Notes: generated by a model from the letters alone, not told the origin. A stretch of DNA of 64,000 nt from Micromonospora_E sp048060115 (GCF_048060115.1 NZ_JBHMIM010000046.1:1-64000); one strand, 5' to 3'. Numbered from the stretch's first letter, positions 8,276-17,989 are shown. Numbers and translations are program-made.

Positions 8276-8706
8276 CGGGCGGGACCCGCCGGGTAGTAGA
8301 CGGCGGCCTGGCCGATCGTGGCCTGATGGGCGGTGACCTGGTTGGCTGCGGCCTGGCTGATCATGGCCTGGGTGGTCTGCCAGCGGCGCAGCGCGTCTTT
8401 GATCCGGTCGTTCTGCTCCCAGGTGCGGTCAAGTTCGGCGTAGATTACGCCGAGGTCGTAGGCGATCCGGTCGAGGAACGCGCCGACTTCGACCGGGTCG
8501 AGGCCCCGGGCCGCGACACCTGCCGCGCGAAACTGCTGGTTGCGGACCTGCCAGGGCCGGATCGGCCGGTACGCCGCCGAGCGCATGTTGTTGCCGGGCA
8601 CCCGGTGCACGCCGGGGCCGTTGCCGGCCGGCCAGCGGCTGGGCGGGGTCGACGCCATTCGTCGGCGTCCCCAGCGGACCCGGATTCGTTGCCAGAGCTT
8701 GCGCAT
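8272..8706 (-). CDS. DivIVA-domain protein coupled to the zinc-finger protein
   Basis: A 144-residue protein starting at ATG 8706, chosen because GGGGAGG stands six bases before it; longer starts lie in a hairpin region. After a basic N-terminus (RKLWQRIRVRWGRRR) comes VRNQQFRAAGVAARGLDPV followed by EVGAFLDRIAYDL and a helical tail rich in Gln, which fits the short DivIVA lipid/curvature-binding fold seen in Wag31-like and small actinobacterial proteins (the F-x-x-x-x-RGLD-x-x-EV pattern). Its stop overlaps the next start. Suggested role: membrane or pole localisation for its zinc-finger partner (inference). Confidence 0.75.
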   Translation of the reverse strand: MRKLWQRIRVRWGRRRMASTPPSRWPAGNGPGVHRVPGNNMRSAAYRPIRPWQVRNQQFRAAGVAARGLDPVEVGAFLDRIAYDLGVIYAELDRTWEQNDRIKDALRRWQTTQAMISQAAANQVTAHQATIGQAAVYYPAGPAR

Positions 8707-8762
8707 GGATGGTGCTCCTCCCCTGTGCCGTGCGGTGGATGGTGGTGGTGTGCGTGGTGGAT

Positions 8763-8805
8763 GGGGGTGGCCCGGCCCCTTGCCGACTCGGGCAGGGCCA
8801 CCCCC
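8763..8805. terminator. Hairpin between two small genes
   Basis: GGGGGTGGCCC at 8763-8773 is matched by its exact reverse complement at 8795-8805, with a 21-nt loop. It lies between the stop of the minus-strand gene at 8890 and the DivIVA-domain gene start at 8706, so it could end or attenuate transcription between them. Confidence 0.5.
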
Positions 8806-8889
8806 GGCCCCAACCACCGCAGCCTTCCTTGGCAGTACGGCGACCAGGGCAGATCGTGGATTCCGTTGCGTGAGCTGTGGAGCGCCGAG

Positions 8890-9141
8890 TCAGGCGCAGT
8901 CGCCCAGGTCGGGGCGCGCGCCGAGCGGGCTGACGCCGCTGCGCTCGCCGGCACGGGTGCCGGAGCCGGTGTCACCAGTCCGGCCATCCGGCGGCGACGT
9001 GGGCTCGCCGCCCGGCAACGCCCCGGGACCGCTCCCTGGGTCATCCCAGTCCGACCCACACGACCGCCACCGGTCGTCATCCATCTGCGTCACGGCCGCC
9101 TCAACCTCCTCTGAAGATGTGCCTGACTGAGAATCACCCAT
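8890..9141 (-). CDS. Small acidic, disordered hypothetical protein
   Basis: An 83-residue frame starting at ATG 9141, preceded by AAGGGGG. The product is acidic at the N-terminus (SSEEVEAAVTQMDDDRW) and then Gly/Pro/Ser/Thr-rich, ending in DLGDCA, with just two cysteines; it is probably unstructured. It is transcribed divergently from the AlpA-like regulator at 9211 and shares with it a 69-bp region holding inverted repeats, which makes it a candidate target of that regulator. No family recognised. Confidence 0.5.
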   Translation of the reverse strand: MGDSQSGTSSEEVEAAVTQMDDDRWRSCGSDWDDPGSGPGALPGGEPTSPPDGRTGDTGSGTRAGERSGVSPLGARPDLGDCA

Positions 9142-9163
9142 CCCCCTTACGAGTGTCAACCCC

Positions 9164-9194
9164 GTCAAGTTGACGCAGATGACACTAGTCATCT
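9164..9194. promoter_or_regulatory. Two inverted repeats between divergent genes
   Basis: GTCAAGTTGAC (9164-9174) is a palindrome about a central G, and AGATGAC-ACTA-GTCATCT (9177-9194) has 7-bp arms around 4 bp. Both sit in the short divergent region between the genes starting at 9141 (minus) and 9211 (plus). They have the size and position of operators. Confidence 0.5.
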
Positions 9195-9210
9195 CCGTAC
9201 GGTCGTTGAC

Positions 9211-9399
9211 ATGCGGTTGGCAGGGATCTCCGAGATCCAGCAGATGCTTGGTGGCGTCTCCCGCCAGCGGGCATCCGAGATCGTCAACCGCTCGTCGTTC
9301 CCCGCGCCGCTGGACACCCTCGCCATGGGCCGGATCTGGTCCCGCGCGGCGGTCGCCGAGTGGATCCGCATCCACCGACCGACACAACTCGAAGACTGA
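9211..9399 (+). CDS. AlpA/excisionase-like small HTH protein
   Basis: A 62-residue protein: MRLAGISEIQQMLGGVSRQR then ASEIVNRSSFPAPLD, then GRIWSRAAVAEWIRIH. This is the winged-HTH pattern of AlpA/Xis-type (MerR-like helix-turn-helix_17) proteins, where the RxWxRxxVxxW motif forms the wing. Such proteins act as excisionases or small repressors. GTTGAC precedes the ATG directly and no clear ribosome-binding site is seen, so the mRNA may be leaderless. It stands before an XRE-family regulator. Confidence 0.75.
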   Translation: MRLAGISEIQQMLGGVSRQRASEIVNRSSFPAPLDTLAMGRIWSRAAVAEWIRIHRPTQLED

Positions 9400-9545
9400 G
9401 ATCCAACCTCCCGCTCGCCGACGTCGCCCAGTCGACCTGTCCTCGCGCCACCTCTGACAGACCACAGTGGTTAACTCCCACTTGCTAACCCCTGTCGATG
9501 AAGGTCCGCATAGGGCAGTCTGAGCGTGACCCGGACGGAGGCGGG

Positions 9546-10685
9546 ATGAGCACGCTGAAGGCAGCACGGGAGTCACGCGGGTGGTCACAGGCGAGGCTCG
9601 TTCACGAAATCGCCCGGCGACGCGCCGCCGCTGGCGCAGCTACCGCTACTCGGGCAAGCCTCAAGGTCTACGTATCCGAGTGGGAAAACGGTCGCCGATC
9701 AGTCAACGACGAATACCGCGCCGTCCTGCGGGCCATTTTCGGGCTGACCGACGCCGAGCTGTTCGGGACAGCGACGACGGCAGGCGAGACGCTCGACAAC
9801 GCGTACGCCGAGCTGGCCAAGCGCATCGAGGCGTCCAAGTCGGTCGACGTCGGGTTGGTCAGCGTGCTCACCCAGCAGACCGAGATCTTCCGCTCCATCG
9901 ACCGCCAGATGGGCGCCCCCACGCTCGGCGATCAGATGCGCACCCACGTCGAGACCCTGGAAAACGCCCTGGCGTACTCCGTGCTCCCATCCGCGCGACG
10001 GCCGGTCGCGCGGGCGCTCGCCGGTGCCGCGACGCTGGCCGGCTGGCAGGCGCTCGACGTCGGCGCTGTCGACCGCGCCTGGCGCTGCTACGAGTTGGCG
10101 CGACGAGCTGCGGTCGAAGCCGCGAGCCCAGCACTGGTCGCGCACGCCATGGGCGAGCAGGCGTACGTCCTGGTCGATGCCGGCAAGCCGGAGCTTGCCC
10201 GCATGCTGATCCTGGAGGCGTTGGCCGTGGCCGAGCGGAAAGCACCCGCCCGGTTGCTCGCATGGCTACACGCTGCCCACGCCGAGTTCGCCGCCATTCT
10301 GTCGGACGCGTCGGCGGCTCACGCCGCGCTGGACCAGGCCGCCGCGACGCTGCCGGCCGGGCCGGAGATGCGGGACGAGGAGGTGGCCGGGATCTTCCTC
10401 AACGAAGCCCACCTGACGCGCTGGCGCGGCAACGCCCATGCCCTGCTGGGCGAGCGCTCGGCGGTCGACGAACTGCATGCTGCCCTGGCTGCGATGGACG
10501 GCACGTTCACCCGAGCTGAGGCTGGTCTCCGGATCGGCCTCGCTCATGCCCACCTTGCCAGCGGCGACCTGCGCGAAGCCGAGCAGGAAGCACGACGTGC
10601 GCGGGCGCTGGCCAGCCGGACCGGATCGCTCAGAAATCAGCGACGCCTCAACCAACTGATGACCCAAATCACCGCAGCTGTCTAG
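9546..10685 (+). CDS. XRE-family regulator with TPR-like sensor domain
   Basis: A 379-residue protein. Start ATG 9546 is supported by CGGAGGCGGG directly upstream. Residues 1-75 form a Cro/CI-type HTH (LKAARESRGWSQARLVHEIA, then SLKVYVSEWENGRRSVNDEY); the rest is a run of Ala-rich helical pairs of TPR type. This is the common actinobacterial architecture of a helix-turn-helix protein that reads a peptide or small molecule through TPRs. Its TAG stop shares the CTAG tetramer with the stop of the convergent NUDIX gene. Confidence 0.85.
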   Translation: MSTLKAARESRGWSQARLVHEIARRRAAAGAATATRASLKVYVSEWENGRRSVNDEYRAVLRAIFGLTDAELFGTATTAGETLDNAYAELAKRIEASKSVDVGLVSVLTQQTEIFRSIDRQMGAPTLGDQMRTHVETLENALAYSVLPSARRPVARALAGAATLAGWQALDVGAVDRAWRCYELARRAAVEAASPALVAHAMGEQAYVLVDAGKPELARMLILEALAVAERKAPARLLAWLHAAHAEFAAILSDASAAHAALDQAAATLPAGPEMRDEEVAGIFLNEAHLTRWRGNAHALLGERSAVDELHAALAAMDGTFTRAEAGLRIGLAHAHLASGDLREAEQEARRARALASRTGSLRNQRRLNQLMTQITAAV

Positions 10686-11302
10686 CCCTTTGGTACGCCG
10701 AACGCCAGCACGTGCAGCAGTCCGACGATCGAGCCGGAGCCGAGGATCTCGTTCCGGTCCAGCAGCCCTCTGATGCTGGCGAGTGGCACCCACGCGACCT
10801 CGCCGGCTTCGTCAGATGCCGCTGGCCGGTTGATGAACGTCGCCCCCTTGGCGTAGTAGACGTCGTGCGGCGAGTCGATCATGCCGACCATCGGCTGATA
10901 CGAGATCAGGTGCCACATGGCCGTCGGCCGCCAACCGGTTTCCTCCTCGACCTCGCGGGCCACGGCTACCGCCGGGCTCTCGCCGTCGTCGACGATCCCA
11001 CCGGGAAGCTCCCACCCCCACTGGTCCGACACGAACCGGTGCCGCCACAGCATCAACACCTGGTCCTGATCGTTGACGACGACGCCGATCGCAGCCCGAA
11101 ACAGCCGTACGACGTGATGCTCGAACCGCTCGCCGCCGGGCGGCTGGACGTCGACCAGGTCAAGGCTGACCCACGGCCGCCGCTCGTACACGGTCCGCGC
11201 CCCGAACACCTGCCAGCGATGGACATCAGAAGGCCCTGATCCGGTGCCGTCATCGATCCGGCTCCGCAGCAGCCCATCGGCTCCACCCGTCGCATCGCCC
11301 AT
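10682..11302 (-). CDS. NUDIX hydrolase
   Basis: About 206 residues from ATG 11302 (a start further up at 11359 is possible; no clear ribosome-binding site). The NUDIX box is complete: GIVDDGE, seven residues, then REVEEETGW, which supplies the metal-binding glutamates. The region before it (VVVNDQDQVLMLWRHRFV, then SDQWGWELPGG) fits ADP-ribose/ADP-sugar-type NUDIX enzymes. Substrate cannot be assigned. NUDIX genes next to XRE regulators are common in actinobacterial integrative elements (pSAM2 Pif is a NUDIX protein), which is relevant to the neighbourhood. Confidence 0.85.
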   Translation of the reverse strand: MGDATGGADGLLRSRIDDGTGSGPSDVHRWQVFGARTVYERRPWVSLDLVDVQPPGGERFEHHVVRLFRAAIGVVVNDQDQVLMLWRHRFVSDQWGWELPGGIVDDGESPAVAVAREVEEETGWRPTAMWHLISYQPMVGMIDSPHDVYYAKGATFINRPAASDEAGEVAWVPLASIRGLLDRNEILGSGSIVGLLHVLAFGVPKG

Positions 11303-11339
11303 ACCGGCCAGCCTATCGACGCAGCCCTTCGCATCACCC

Positions 11340-11555
11340 TTACACCCGATCCTCGACAAGGGTCACCACGACGGCGGACACGGACACGGCCAGCGTTATC
11401 GCACCCCGTACGTCGAGGAAGTTCGACTTCCCGGACGCGTTGAACCCCAGCAGTACGGTCAGCGGGCCCAGCGTCACGTCACAGCCGGCGAGCGACCGGA
11501 AGCCGCGCACCCGCACCCGCCGGACGAACGGCGTCGTCGGATCAAGCGCGTTCAT
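11340..11555 (-). pseudogene. Truncated AAA/RecF-like ATPase, N-terminus only
   Basis: From ATG 11555 (AAGGGAG eight bases upstream) the frame encodes VRRVRVRGFRSLAGCDVTL followed by GPLTVLLGFNASGKSNFLD, the start of an SMC/RecF-like AAA_21 ATPase with its Walker A GFNASGKSN. After NFLD the sequence departs from the family and stops at 11340, giving 71 residues in a family usually of 350-450. The break point is therefore near 11412. The start signals still look intact. Confidence 0.75.
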
Positions 11556-12011
11556 CGGCGGCTCCCTTCACTACCAGCGGCCGGCCGCAGCGTCCGGTGG
11601 GTAACCGGTCCACACCTGCCGGTGCCGACCCTACCGCCGACACCCAGCCGGCGCGCCGACCGTCGCCAAAGGGATGGTTCGTCCTGACAAAACGGATTAT
11701 CCAGCTTAGAAGGAATTGTCACACGTAGCTTGATCATCAGTGATTCGACAAGTGAGAGCGATCACGCATGGAAGCTAATTTTACAATTTGGTGAACAGCT
11801 CCTGGCCACACCCCATGCTTAACATCGTTCATTCATGTTGCCGATAATCGAGGTCTGGCTCTGCGGGTAGACGCGTGATCCAATTGCAATCGGCGGGCCG
11901 AGCGCTCTGCCCGGCCGCAGCGCCCGGAGACCCCGGCGACTGCCGAGCCGGGCACACCGTCTAATCCACGGATAGTGCAAGATTAACCGCGCCCAGGAGG
12001 GCAGTCTCTCC
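11556..12011. other. Intergenic region, AT-richer, before the protease gene
   Basis: No coding sequence is evident. Bases ~11690-11830 are clearly poorer in GC than the surroundings. The last 20 bases carry CAGGAGGG, the ribosome-binding site of the protease at 12012. A promoter for the protease is expected here but I cannot place its boxes with confidence. Confidence 0.5.
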
Positions 12012-13856
<1,845 letters not shown>

Positions 13857-13884
13857 CGACCGGGCCCTGAGGTCCATCATCGAA

Positions 13885-13933
13885 GTGACGCCTACGCACC
13901 ATAAAACGTCGTCGAGACGTGCGTAGGCGTCAC
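13885..13933. terminator. Bidirectional terminator hairpin
   Basis: GTGACGCCTACGCAC (13885-13899) and its exact reverse complement (13919-13933) form a 15-bp stem between the convergent protease and SDR genes. Confidence 0.7.
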
Positions 13934-13955
13934 CTCGGTGCGGTAGCCCGGCCGG

Positions 13956-15020
13956 TCAACGATCGATCAGGCTGGTCGCCATGTCCAGCACGGCCTCGTC
14001 GACACTGCGGGGCCGCCAGCCGAGCGTCGCCCGTGCCTTGTCGCTGGACGCCTCACGGACCGTCCCGAGTTCGGGCAGCACGAACGCGGCCCGCGGACTG
14101 AACCGGGCCGCAACCCGTACCGCCCAGTCCGGCAGGGCCCGCGTCGGCACCCGGCCGGCCGCGTCACCGAGCCGGTCGCGCAGCAGTGCGGCGATCTGCG
14201 GCAAGGACCTGCCGCCGGAGCTGGCCAGCAAACGCTCACCGGCGGCGGCCGGGTCGGTCATCGCCCGGACGTGCAGGTCGGCGACATCGCGTACGTCGAC
14301 CACGTTGACGTACATCCGGGGCAGCACCCGTTGCCGGCCGTCGAGCAGCTTGCCGACCAGGTCGGCCCAGAGGGACAGCTCCGGGCCGAGCGCCGGACCG
14401 AACACCCCGACCGGGTTGATCACCGCCAGCTCCATCCCGCCGCCAGACACACCAGCAACGCCAGAGATACCAGCAACGCCAGCGTCGTCGGATCCGGCCA
14501 TCAGGTCCCAGGCGGCGCGTTCGGCGTACAGCTTCGATTTCGCGTACGCCGACATCGTCTCGCCGCCGGTCGGGTCGCTCCAGTCTGCCTCGGTGAAGAT
14601 CCGCTTGCCTGCCGGGTGGCCGAATTTTACCGCGGCGAACGACGAGGTCAGCACCGTACGACGGACCCCGGCGGCGCGGGCGGCGCCGAGCACCCGCAGT
14701 ACGCCGTCGCGGGCCGGCTCGATGATCTCGTTCTCGTGTTTCGGCTCGGCCAGCGGCACCGGGGAGGCGACGTGCAGCACGTAGTCGCAGTCGGCGACCG
14801 CCGCCGGCCAGCCGTCGTCGGAGAGCAGGTCGGCGATGGCGAAGCTGAGGTCGTCGCCCGGCTCCACCCCGCCTGCGGTGACCATCGAGCGCACGTCGGC
14901 CTGCCGACCCGCCGAGCGTACGGTCGTCCGCACCCGGTAGCCGTCGCGCAGCAGGCGTAGCACGCAGTGCGCGCCGATGAATCCGGATCCGCCGGTCACC
15001 AGCACCAGTTCGCCGCCCAA
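13956..15020 (-). CDS. NAD(P)-dependent epimerase/dehydratase (dihydroflavonol reductase-like SDR)
   Basis: A 354-residue extended SDR. The start is a TTG at 15020, chosen because GGAGG lies six bases upstream and the protein then begins LGGELVLVTGGSGFIGAHCV, with the nucleotide-binding GGSGFIG right at the N-terminus. The catalytic Ser/Tyr/Lys set is seen as VLTSSFAAV and AYAKSK. The layout is that of dihydroflavonol-4-reductase/cinnamoyl-CoA reductase-like proteins. A longer frame upstream to 15182 is low-complexity and unlikely. Substrate unknown; single gene. Confidence 0.85.
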   Translation of the reverse strand: MGGELVLVTGGSGFIGAHCVLRLLRDGYRVRTTVRSAGRQADVRSMVTAGGVEPGDDLSFAIADLLSDDGWPAAVADCDYVLHVASPVPLAEPKHENEIIEPARDGVLRVLGAARAAGVRRTVLTSSFAAVKFGHPAGKRIFTEADWSDPTGGETMSAYAKSKLYAERAAWDLMAGSDDAGVAGISGVAGVSGGGMELAVINPVGVFGPALGPELSLWADLVGKLLDGRQRVLPRMYVNVVDVRDVADLHVRAMTDPAAAGERLLASSGGRSLPQIAALLRDRLGDAAGRVPTRALPDWAVRVAARFSPRAAFVLPELGTVREASSDKARATLGWRPRSVDEAVLDMATSLIDR

Positions 15021-15215
15021 TCCGGCCTCCGTCCGTTGTGTGTCGGGGGTGGACGTTGCGCCGGCCGCCCGCCTTGTCGATCGCCAACGGTATACCTGGG
15101 GCGGCGGCCGACCTCCGACCGTACGTCTGCGACGCGCTCGAATCAGACGAGCGGTTATCGAGACCAGCACCGTGAGGGTCACACCTCGGTCGGGCGATGA
15201 CTCGGCGGGCCGTGG

Positions 15216-15626
15216 TCAGTCGAGGACGGCGTCGGCCTCGATCTCGACGGCCACGTCCGGGGCGTACAGCACGTCGACGCCGATCAGCGACGACGGCGGG
15301 AGCGGCTGCGGGATGCCCAGCTCGTCGGCGACCCGGCCGACGCCGGCCAGGAAGTCGTCCATCTTGTCCAGGGTCCAGTTGGTGACGTAGAAGCGCAGGC
15401 GTACGACGTCGGCGAAGGTCGCGCCGGCGCCGGCGAGCCCGAGCGCGGTGTTGCGCAGGGCCTGCGCAACCTGGCCGGGGAGGTCGTCGACGCCGACGGG
15501 TTTGCCGTCGGCGTCGCGACCCACCTGGCCGGCGACGTGCACCTGACGGGTGCCGGTGCCGATCGACACGTGGTGGTACGGGACGGGCTTGGCCATGCCG
15601 TCCGGGCTGAGCAGTTGCACGGTCAT
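15216..15626 (-). CDS. RidA family (YjgF/YER057c/UK114) protein
   Basis: A 136-residue protein from ATG 15626, with GAAGGGAA upstream. It shows the RidA pattern: VHVAGQVGRDADGKPVG, QVAQALRNTALGLAGAGATF, VVRLRFYVTN, and a C-terminal GVDVLYAPDVAVEIEADAVL. In this divergent subgroup the Arg that binds the iminoacid carboxylate in true RidA is not obvious at the C-terminal motif, so deaminase activity is uncertain. It is divergent from an HxlR regulator that probably controls it. Confidence 0.85.
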   Translation of the reverse strand: MTVQLLSPDGMAKPVPYHHVSIGTGTRQVHVAGQVGRDADGKPVGVDDLPGQVAQALRNTALGLAGAGATFADVVRLRFYVTNWTLDKMDDFLAGVGRVADELGIPQPLPPSSLIGVDVLYAPDVAVEIEADAVLD

Positions 15627-15657
15627 CGGAGAGTTCCCTTCGTCGACCAACGATCTC

Positions 15658-15684
15658 GGTATCCGATGTCTACCTGGTATCCGA
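15658..15684. promoter_or_regulatory. Direct repeat GGTATCCGA x2, likely HxlR operator
   Basis: GGTATCCGA is found at 15658-15666 and again at 15676-15684, 18 bp apart, in the divergent region between ridA-like and hxlR-like genes; a related GATACTAGGT follows at 15699. Position and repetition suggest a binding site for the HxlR protein encoded at 15711. Confidence 0.45.
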
Positions 15685-15710
15685 AGGGAACTTCAACGAT
15701 ACTAGGTGTC

Positions 15711-16109
15711 ATGCCGGAAACCCCCCAGATCACCGCTCAGCACCGCGCACTACTCGACCAGGTGCTGGACAAGTGGTCACTGCGGGTCCTCGACACCCTG
15801 TGCGAACGGCCCCGACGCTTCAACGAGCTGCGCCGGGCGATCCCGGTCGTCACCCAGAAGTCGCTCACCTCGACGCTGCGCCGGCTCGAACGCAACGGGA
15901 TGGTCGAACGGGTCGTGGTCGGCACCCGCCCGCTCGCCATCGAGTACCGAATCGCCCCGCTCGGCAAGACCCTGCAGGACCTCATCGACGCGCTTCTGCA
16001 CTGGACGACCGCCAACATGGCCGATGTCGACCGCGCCCGCGAACGGTTCGACGCCGAGACCGACCGCGGCGGACCCGCTAGCACGCCAGCAACGAGCGCA
16101 GCACCCTGA
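15711..16109 (+). CDS. HxlR/MarR-like winged-helix regulator
   Basis: A 132-residue protein of the HxlR class: LDKWSLRVLDTLCERPRRFN, ELRRAIPVVTQKSLTSTLRR, LERNGMVERVVVGTRPLAIE, YRIAPLGKTLQDLIDALLHW. The KWSLRVL...RF-ELRR...KSLT-TLRRLE...GMVER core is typical. The family's usual N-terminal cysteine is absent, so it is not a thiol sensor of the HypR type. It is divergent from the RidA gene and most likely regulates it. Confidence 0.88.
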   Translation: MPETPQITAQHRALLDQVLDKWSLRVLDTLCERPRRFNELRRAIPVVTQKSLTSTLRRLERNGMVERVVVGTRPLAIEYRIAPLGKTLQDLIDALLHWTTANMADVDRARERFDAETDRGGPASTPATSAAP

Positions 16110-16290
16110 TTGTCTCGTCAGGTGCCTCCTCGGCCATGGAGTGCCCGGCCGAGGTGGTGCGGTGCTCGAGATCTGCCGCCCTGGGGCGCCACAGCGCGGC
16201 CGCGTCGTAGCCAAGCGCGGTGCCCCAGTGCGTACCCCTCAGCCACCGCTGCCTCCCACGCCGCAACCAAACACCGCCGGCTTCCGTCAC
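16078..16290 (-). pseudogene. Alpha/beta-hydrolase C-terminal fragment
   Basis: The minus-strand frame ends DLEHRTTSAGHSMAEEAPDE then TIRVLRSLLA. This is the end of alpha/beta hydrolases (haloalkane dehalogenase/epoxide hydrolase-like), with the catalytic His in GHSMAEEAPDE. The part upstream is scrambled and shifted (related residues also appear in an overlapping frame), and no start or nucleophile elbow is present. It overlaps the HxlR 3' end by 32 bp. Confidence 0.6.
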
Positions 16291-16376
16291 CGAATCGAAT
16301 CATCCCGATCACACCGGTCGGTGGGTGCCGTCCTGCGCCGCGCGGATGGCGGCACGGCCGGTGCGGAGACGGGCTG

Positions 16377-16589
16377 CGGGTGCCCGTCATGATGGACGCC
16401 AGCCCGTACTACACGACGCTGTGCCGGGGCAACGACTCACAGTGCAAGCGGGACCTCGATGGCGACGGCCTGCTCGACAAGTGGCCGCTGTGCTACGACA
16501 ACTACTTCGTGCCGCGCGGCTACGCGATCATCCTGCTGGACATGGTCGGCACGGGTAGGTCGACCGGCTGCCCCACCACCAACGCCAAC
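16377..16589 (+). pseudogene. S15 Xaa-Pro dipeptidyl-peptidase fragment
   Basis: A frame of ~70 codons encodes VPVMMDASPYYTTLCRGNDS, then DLDGDGLLDKWPLCYDNYF and VPRGYAIILLDMVGTGRSTG. This is the N-terminal half of the X-Pro peptidase S15 catalytic domain, close to secreted actinobacterial enzymes. Nothing before it forms a signal peptide and it ends in unrelated sequence before the nucleophile Ser, so it is a relic. Confidence 0.7.
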
Positions 16590-16635
16590 CGGGCGCTGGG
16601 CAGCCGGGCACCAGGCAGCCGGCGCGGTCGGGCGG

Positions 16636-17115
16636 TCACGACGGCACCACGGCCACCAGCGCCGGCCCCGCGCTGTCGTCGCGGGTCAGCTCGATCGGCG
16701 TACGGTCGTCGACCACCAGCCGGTAGCCGTCCCGGTCGGCCACCTCGACCGGCACGGCGAACTCGCAGTACGTCGGGATCCGTTCCACTTCAAGGTCCTC
16801 CTCGAAGGCCGCGACCGAGGTCCCCGGCGGCAGCTCACCCACGGCGAGCACCCCGCCGGCCGGGCCGAGGATCCGAAACGGCGCTTGATTGTGGAAGAAC
16901 GTGTACGCATCGGTGCCGGCGCAGTCAACCCCTGCCGGGCGAATGTTGATGTCCCGGACCAGCACCCGCACGGTGACCGCCGACCGGAGCTCCGGGTCCA
17001 CCGCGCCGCCGCAGGCCGCCAGAGCCAGGGCGGCCCCCACGGCACCGACCAGCAGCGCGGCGAGGACCGACCCGCAGTGAAAGGACAACCTGGTCAAGAC
17101 CTCGCTGGGGTGCAT
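16636..17115 (-). CDS. Putative lipoprotein
   Basis: About 159 residues. A hydrophobic leader (VLAALLVGAVGAALALAAC) ends in the lipobox LAAC followed by GGAVD, so the mature protein is probably lipid-anchored on the outside. The mature part contains three cysteines and ends in PALVAVVPS; no family recognised. The start is uncertain: ATG 17115 gives a usable n-region, but its 5' end overlaps a PucR remnant on the other strand and no clear ribosome-binding site is visible. Confidence 0.55.
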   Translation of the reverse strand: MHPSEVLTRLSFHCGSVLAALLVGAVGAALALAACGGAVDPELRSAVTVRVLVRDINIRPAGVDCAGTDAYTFFHNQAPFRILGPAGGVLAVGELPPGTSVAAFEEDLEVERIPTYCEFAVPVEVADRDGYRLVVDDRTPIELTRDDSAGPALVAVVPS

Positions 17116-17370
17116 CCGGGCCTGGAGCGGATGCTGCGCGACGACGCCCACCAGGTGCTGTTGGAGACCCTGGAGGTCTACCTTGACCTGGCCGGTAACG
17201 CGCAGGCCACCGCCGAGCGCCTACGCCTGCACCGCACCACGCTCTACTACCGGTTGCAACGGGTCGAGCAGTTGGCCGACACCGATCTGAAGGACGGAAA
17301 CGAGCGGCTGTGCCTGCATCTGGCGCTGAAGCTGAGCCGGCTCACCCGCCCACCCCGGTCCGACGACTGA
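17090..17370 (+). pseudogene. PucR/CdaR-type regulator, C-terminal HTH fragment
   Basis: The frame gives LLETLEVYLDLAGNAQATAE, RLRLHRTTLYYRLQRVEQLA, and GNERLCLHLALKLSRL. This is the conserved C-terminal HTH_30 of PucR-family regulators (hHRTTLYYRLxRIE). The upstream three quarters of the protein are missing, replaced by antisense of the lipoprotein gene, so only the DNA-binding tail remains. Confidence 0.7.
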
Positions 17371-17428
17371 CCTACCCCGGCCAGCCAGCTGACCAGTCCC
17401 GGCTGTCGGGTTCGCCGGCCACCGGCGA

Positions 17429-17845
17429 TCACTCGTCGAACGCCCAGGCGAGCACGACCTGCCCGTCCTCGCTGGCGCCGCCCGCCCGCCGGTAGGTCGC
17501 CAACGCCGCTGTGTTGTCCCCGTCGGCGATCACCCACATGCCGAAACAGCCTCGGGTGCGCGCCAGCTCGGCGAGCGCGGCGACCAGCGCCTTGCCGATC
17601 CCCCGACCCTGGTACGCCTCGTCGACGCCCAACTCGTACAGGAACATCTCGGTGCCCTTGTCCGGGTGGGTCATCTCCACGCCGGTGATCATCGCCGCCG
17701 GCGTGCCGTCGTCGAGGTAGGCGATCAGCAGGTGGTGCCGCTCGTCGGCGACGAATCGCACGGTCGCCGGTCGACTCGGCCGCTCGTCGAACAGGTGGCC
17801 GGCGGCGAGCACCTCATCGACCCGGGTGACCCGACGAATCTCCAT
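17429..17845 (-). CDS. GNAT family N-acetyltransferase
   Basis: A 138-residue protein from ATG 17845. The acetyl-CoA-binding motif A is clear: LYELGVDEAYQGRGIGKALV, with Q-x-x-G-x-G/A, followed by ALAELARTRGCFGMWVIADG and DNTAALATYRRAGG. The spacing is like AAC(3)-I-type aminoglycoside acetyltransferases, but the substrate region is not specific enough to claim resistance. Divergent from the racemase gene at 17990. Confidence 0.85.
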   Translation of the reverse strand: MEIRRVTRVDEVLAAGHLFDERPSRPATVRFVADERHHLLIAYLDDGTPAAMITGVEMTHPDKGTEMFLYELGVDEAYQGRGIGKALVAALAELARTRGCFGMWVIADGDNTAALATYRRAGGASEDGQVVLAWAFDE

Positions 17846-17989
17846 GTCGACGATTGTGCCGGCAGACGGCACGGCACCGCCACCCGCGGCGACAGCCGAC
17901 ACATCAATGGTTGGTGCCAGCAGTCGGCCGCCGATGTCCGCGGTTGAATATGCACCCAGCGGCCGGGGTCCGGGTGGCACGATGGCCAC

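Noticed and set aside
8707..8817. Longer start (8817) for the DivIVA-domain protein
   Set aside because: It would run through the hairpin at 8763-8805, and a good ribosome-binding site points to 8706.
17510..17845. GNAT gene as an aminoglycoside resistance determinant
   Set aside because: The fold resembles AAC(3)-I, but the substrate-binding part is not diagnostic, so only the family is claimed.
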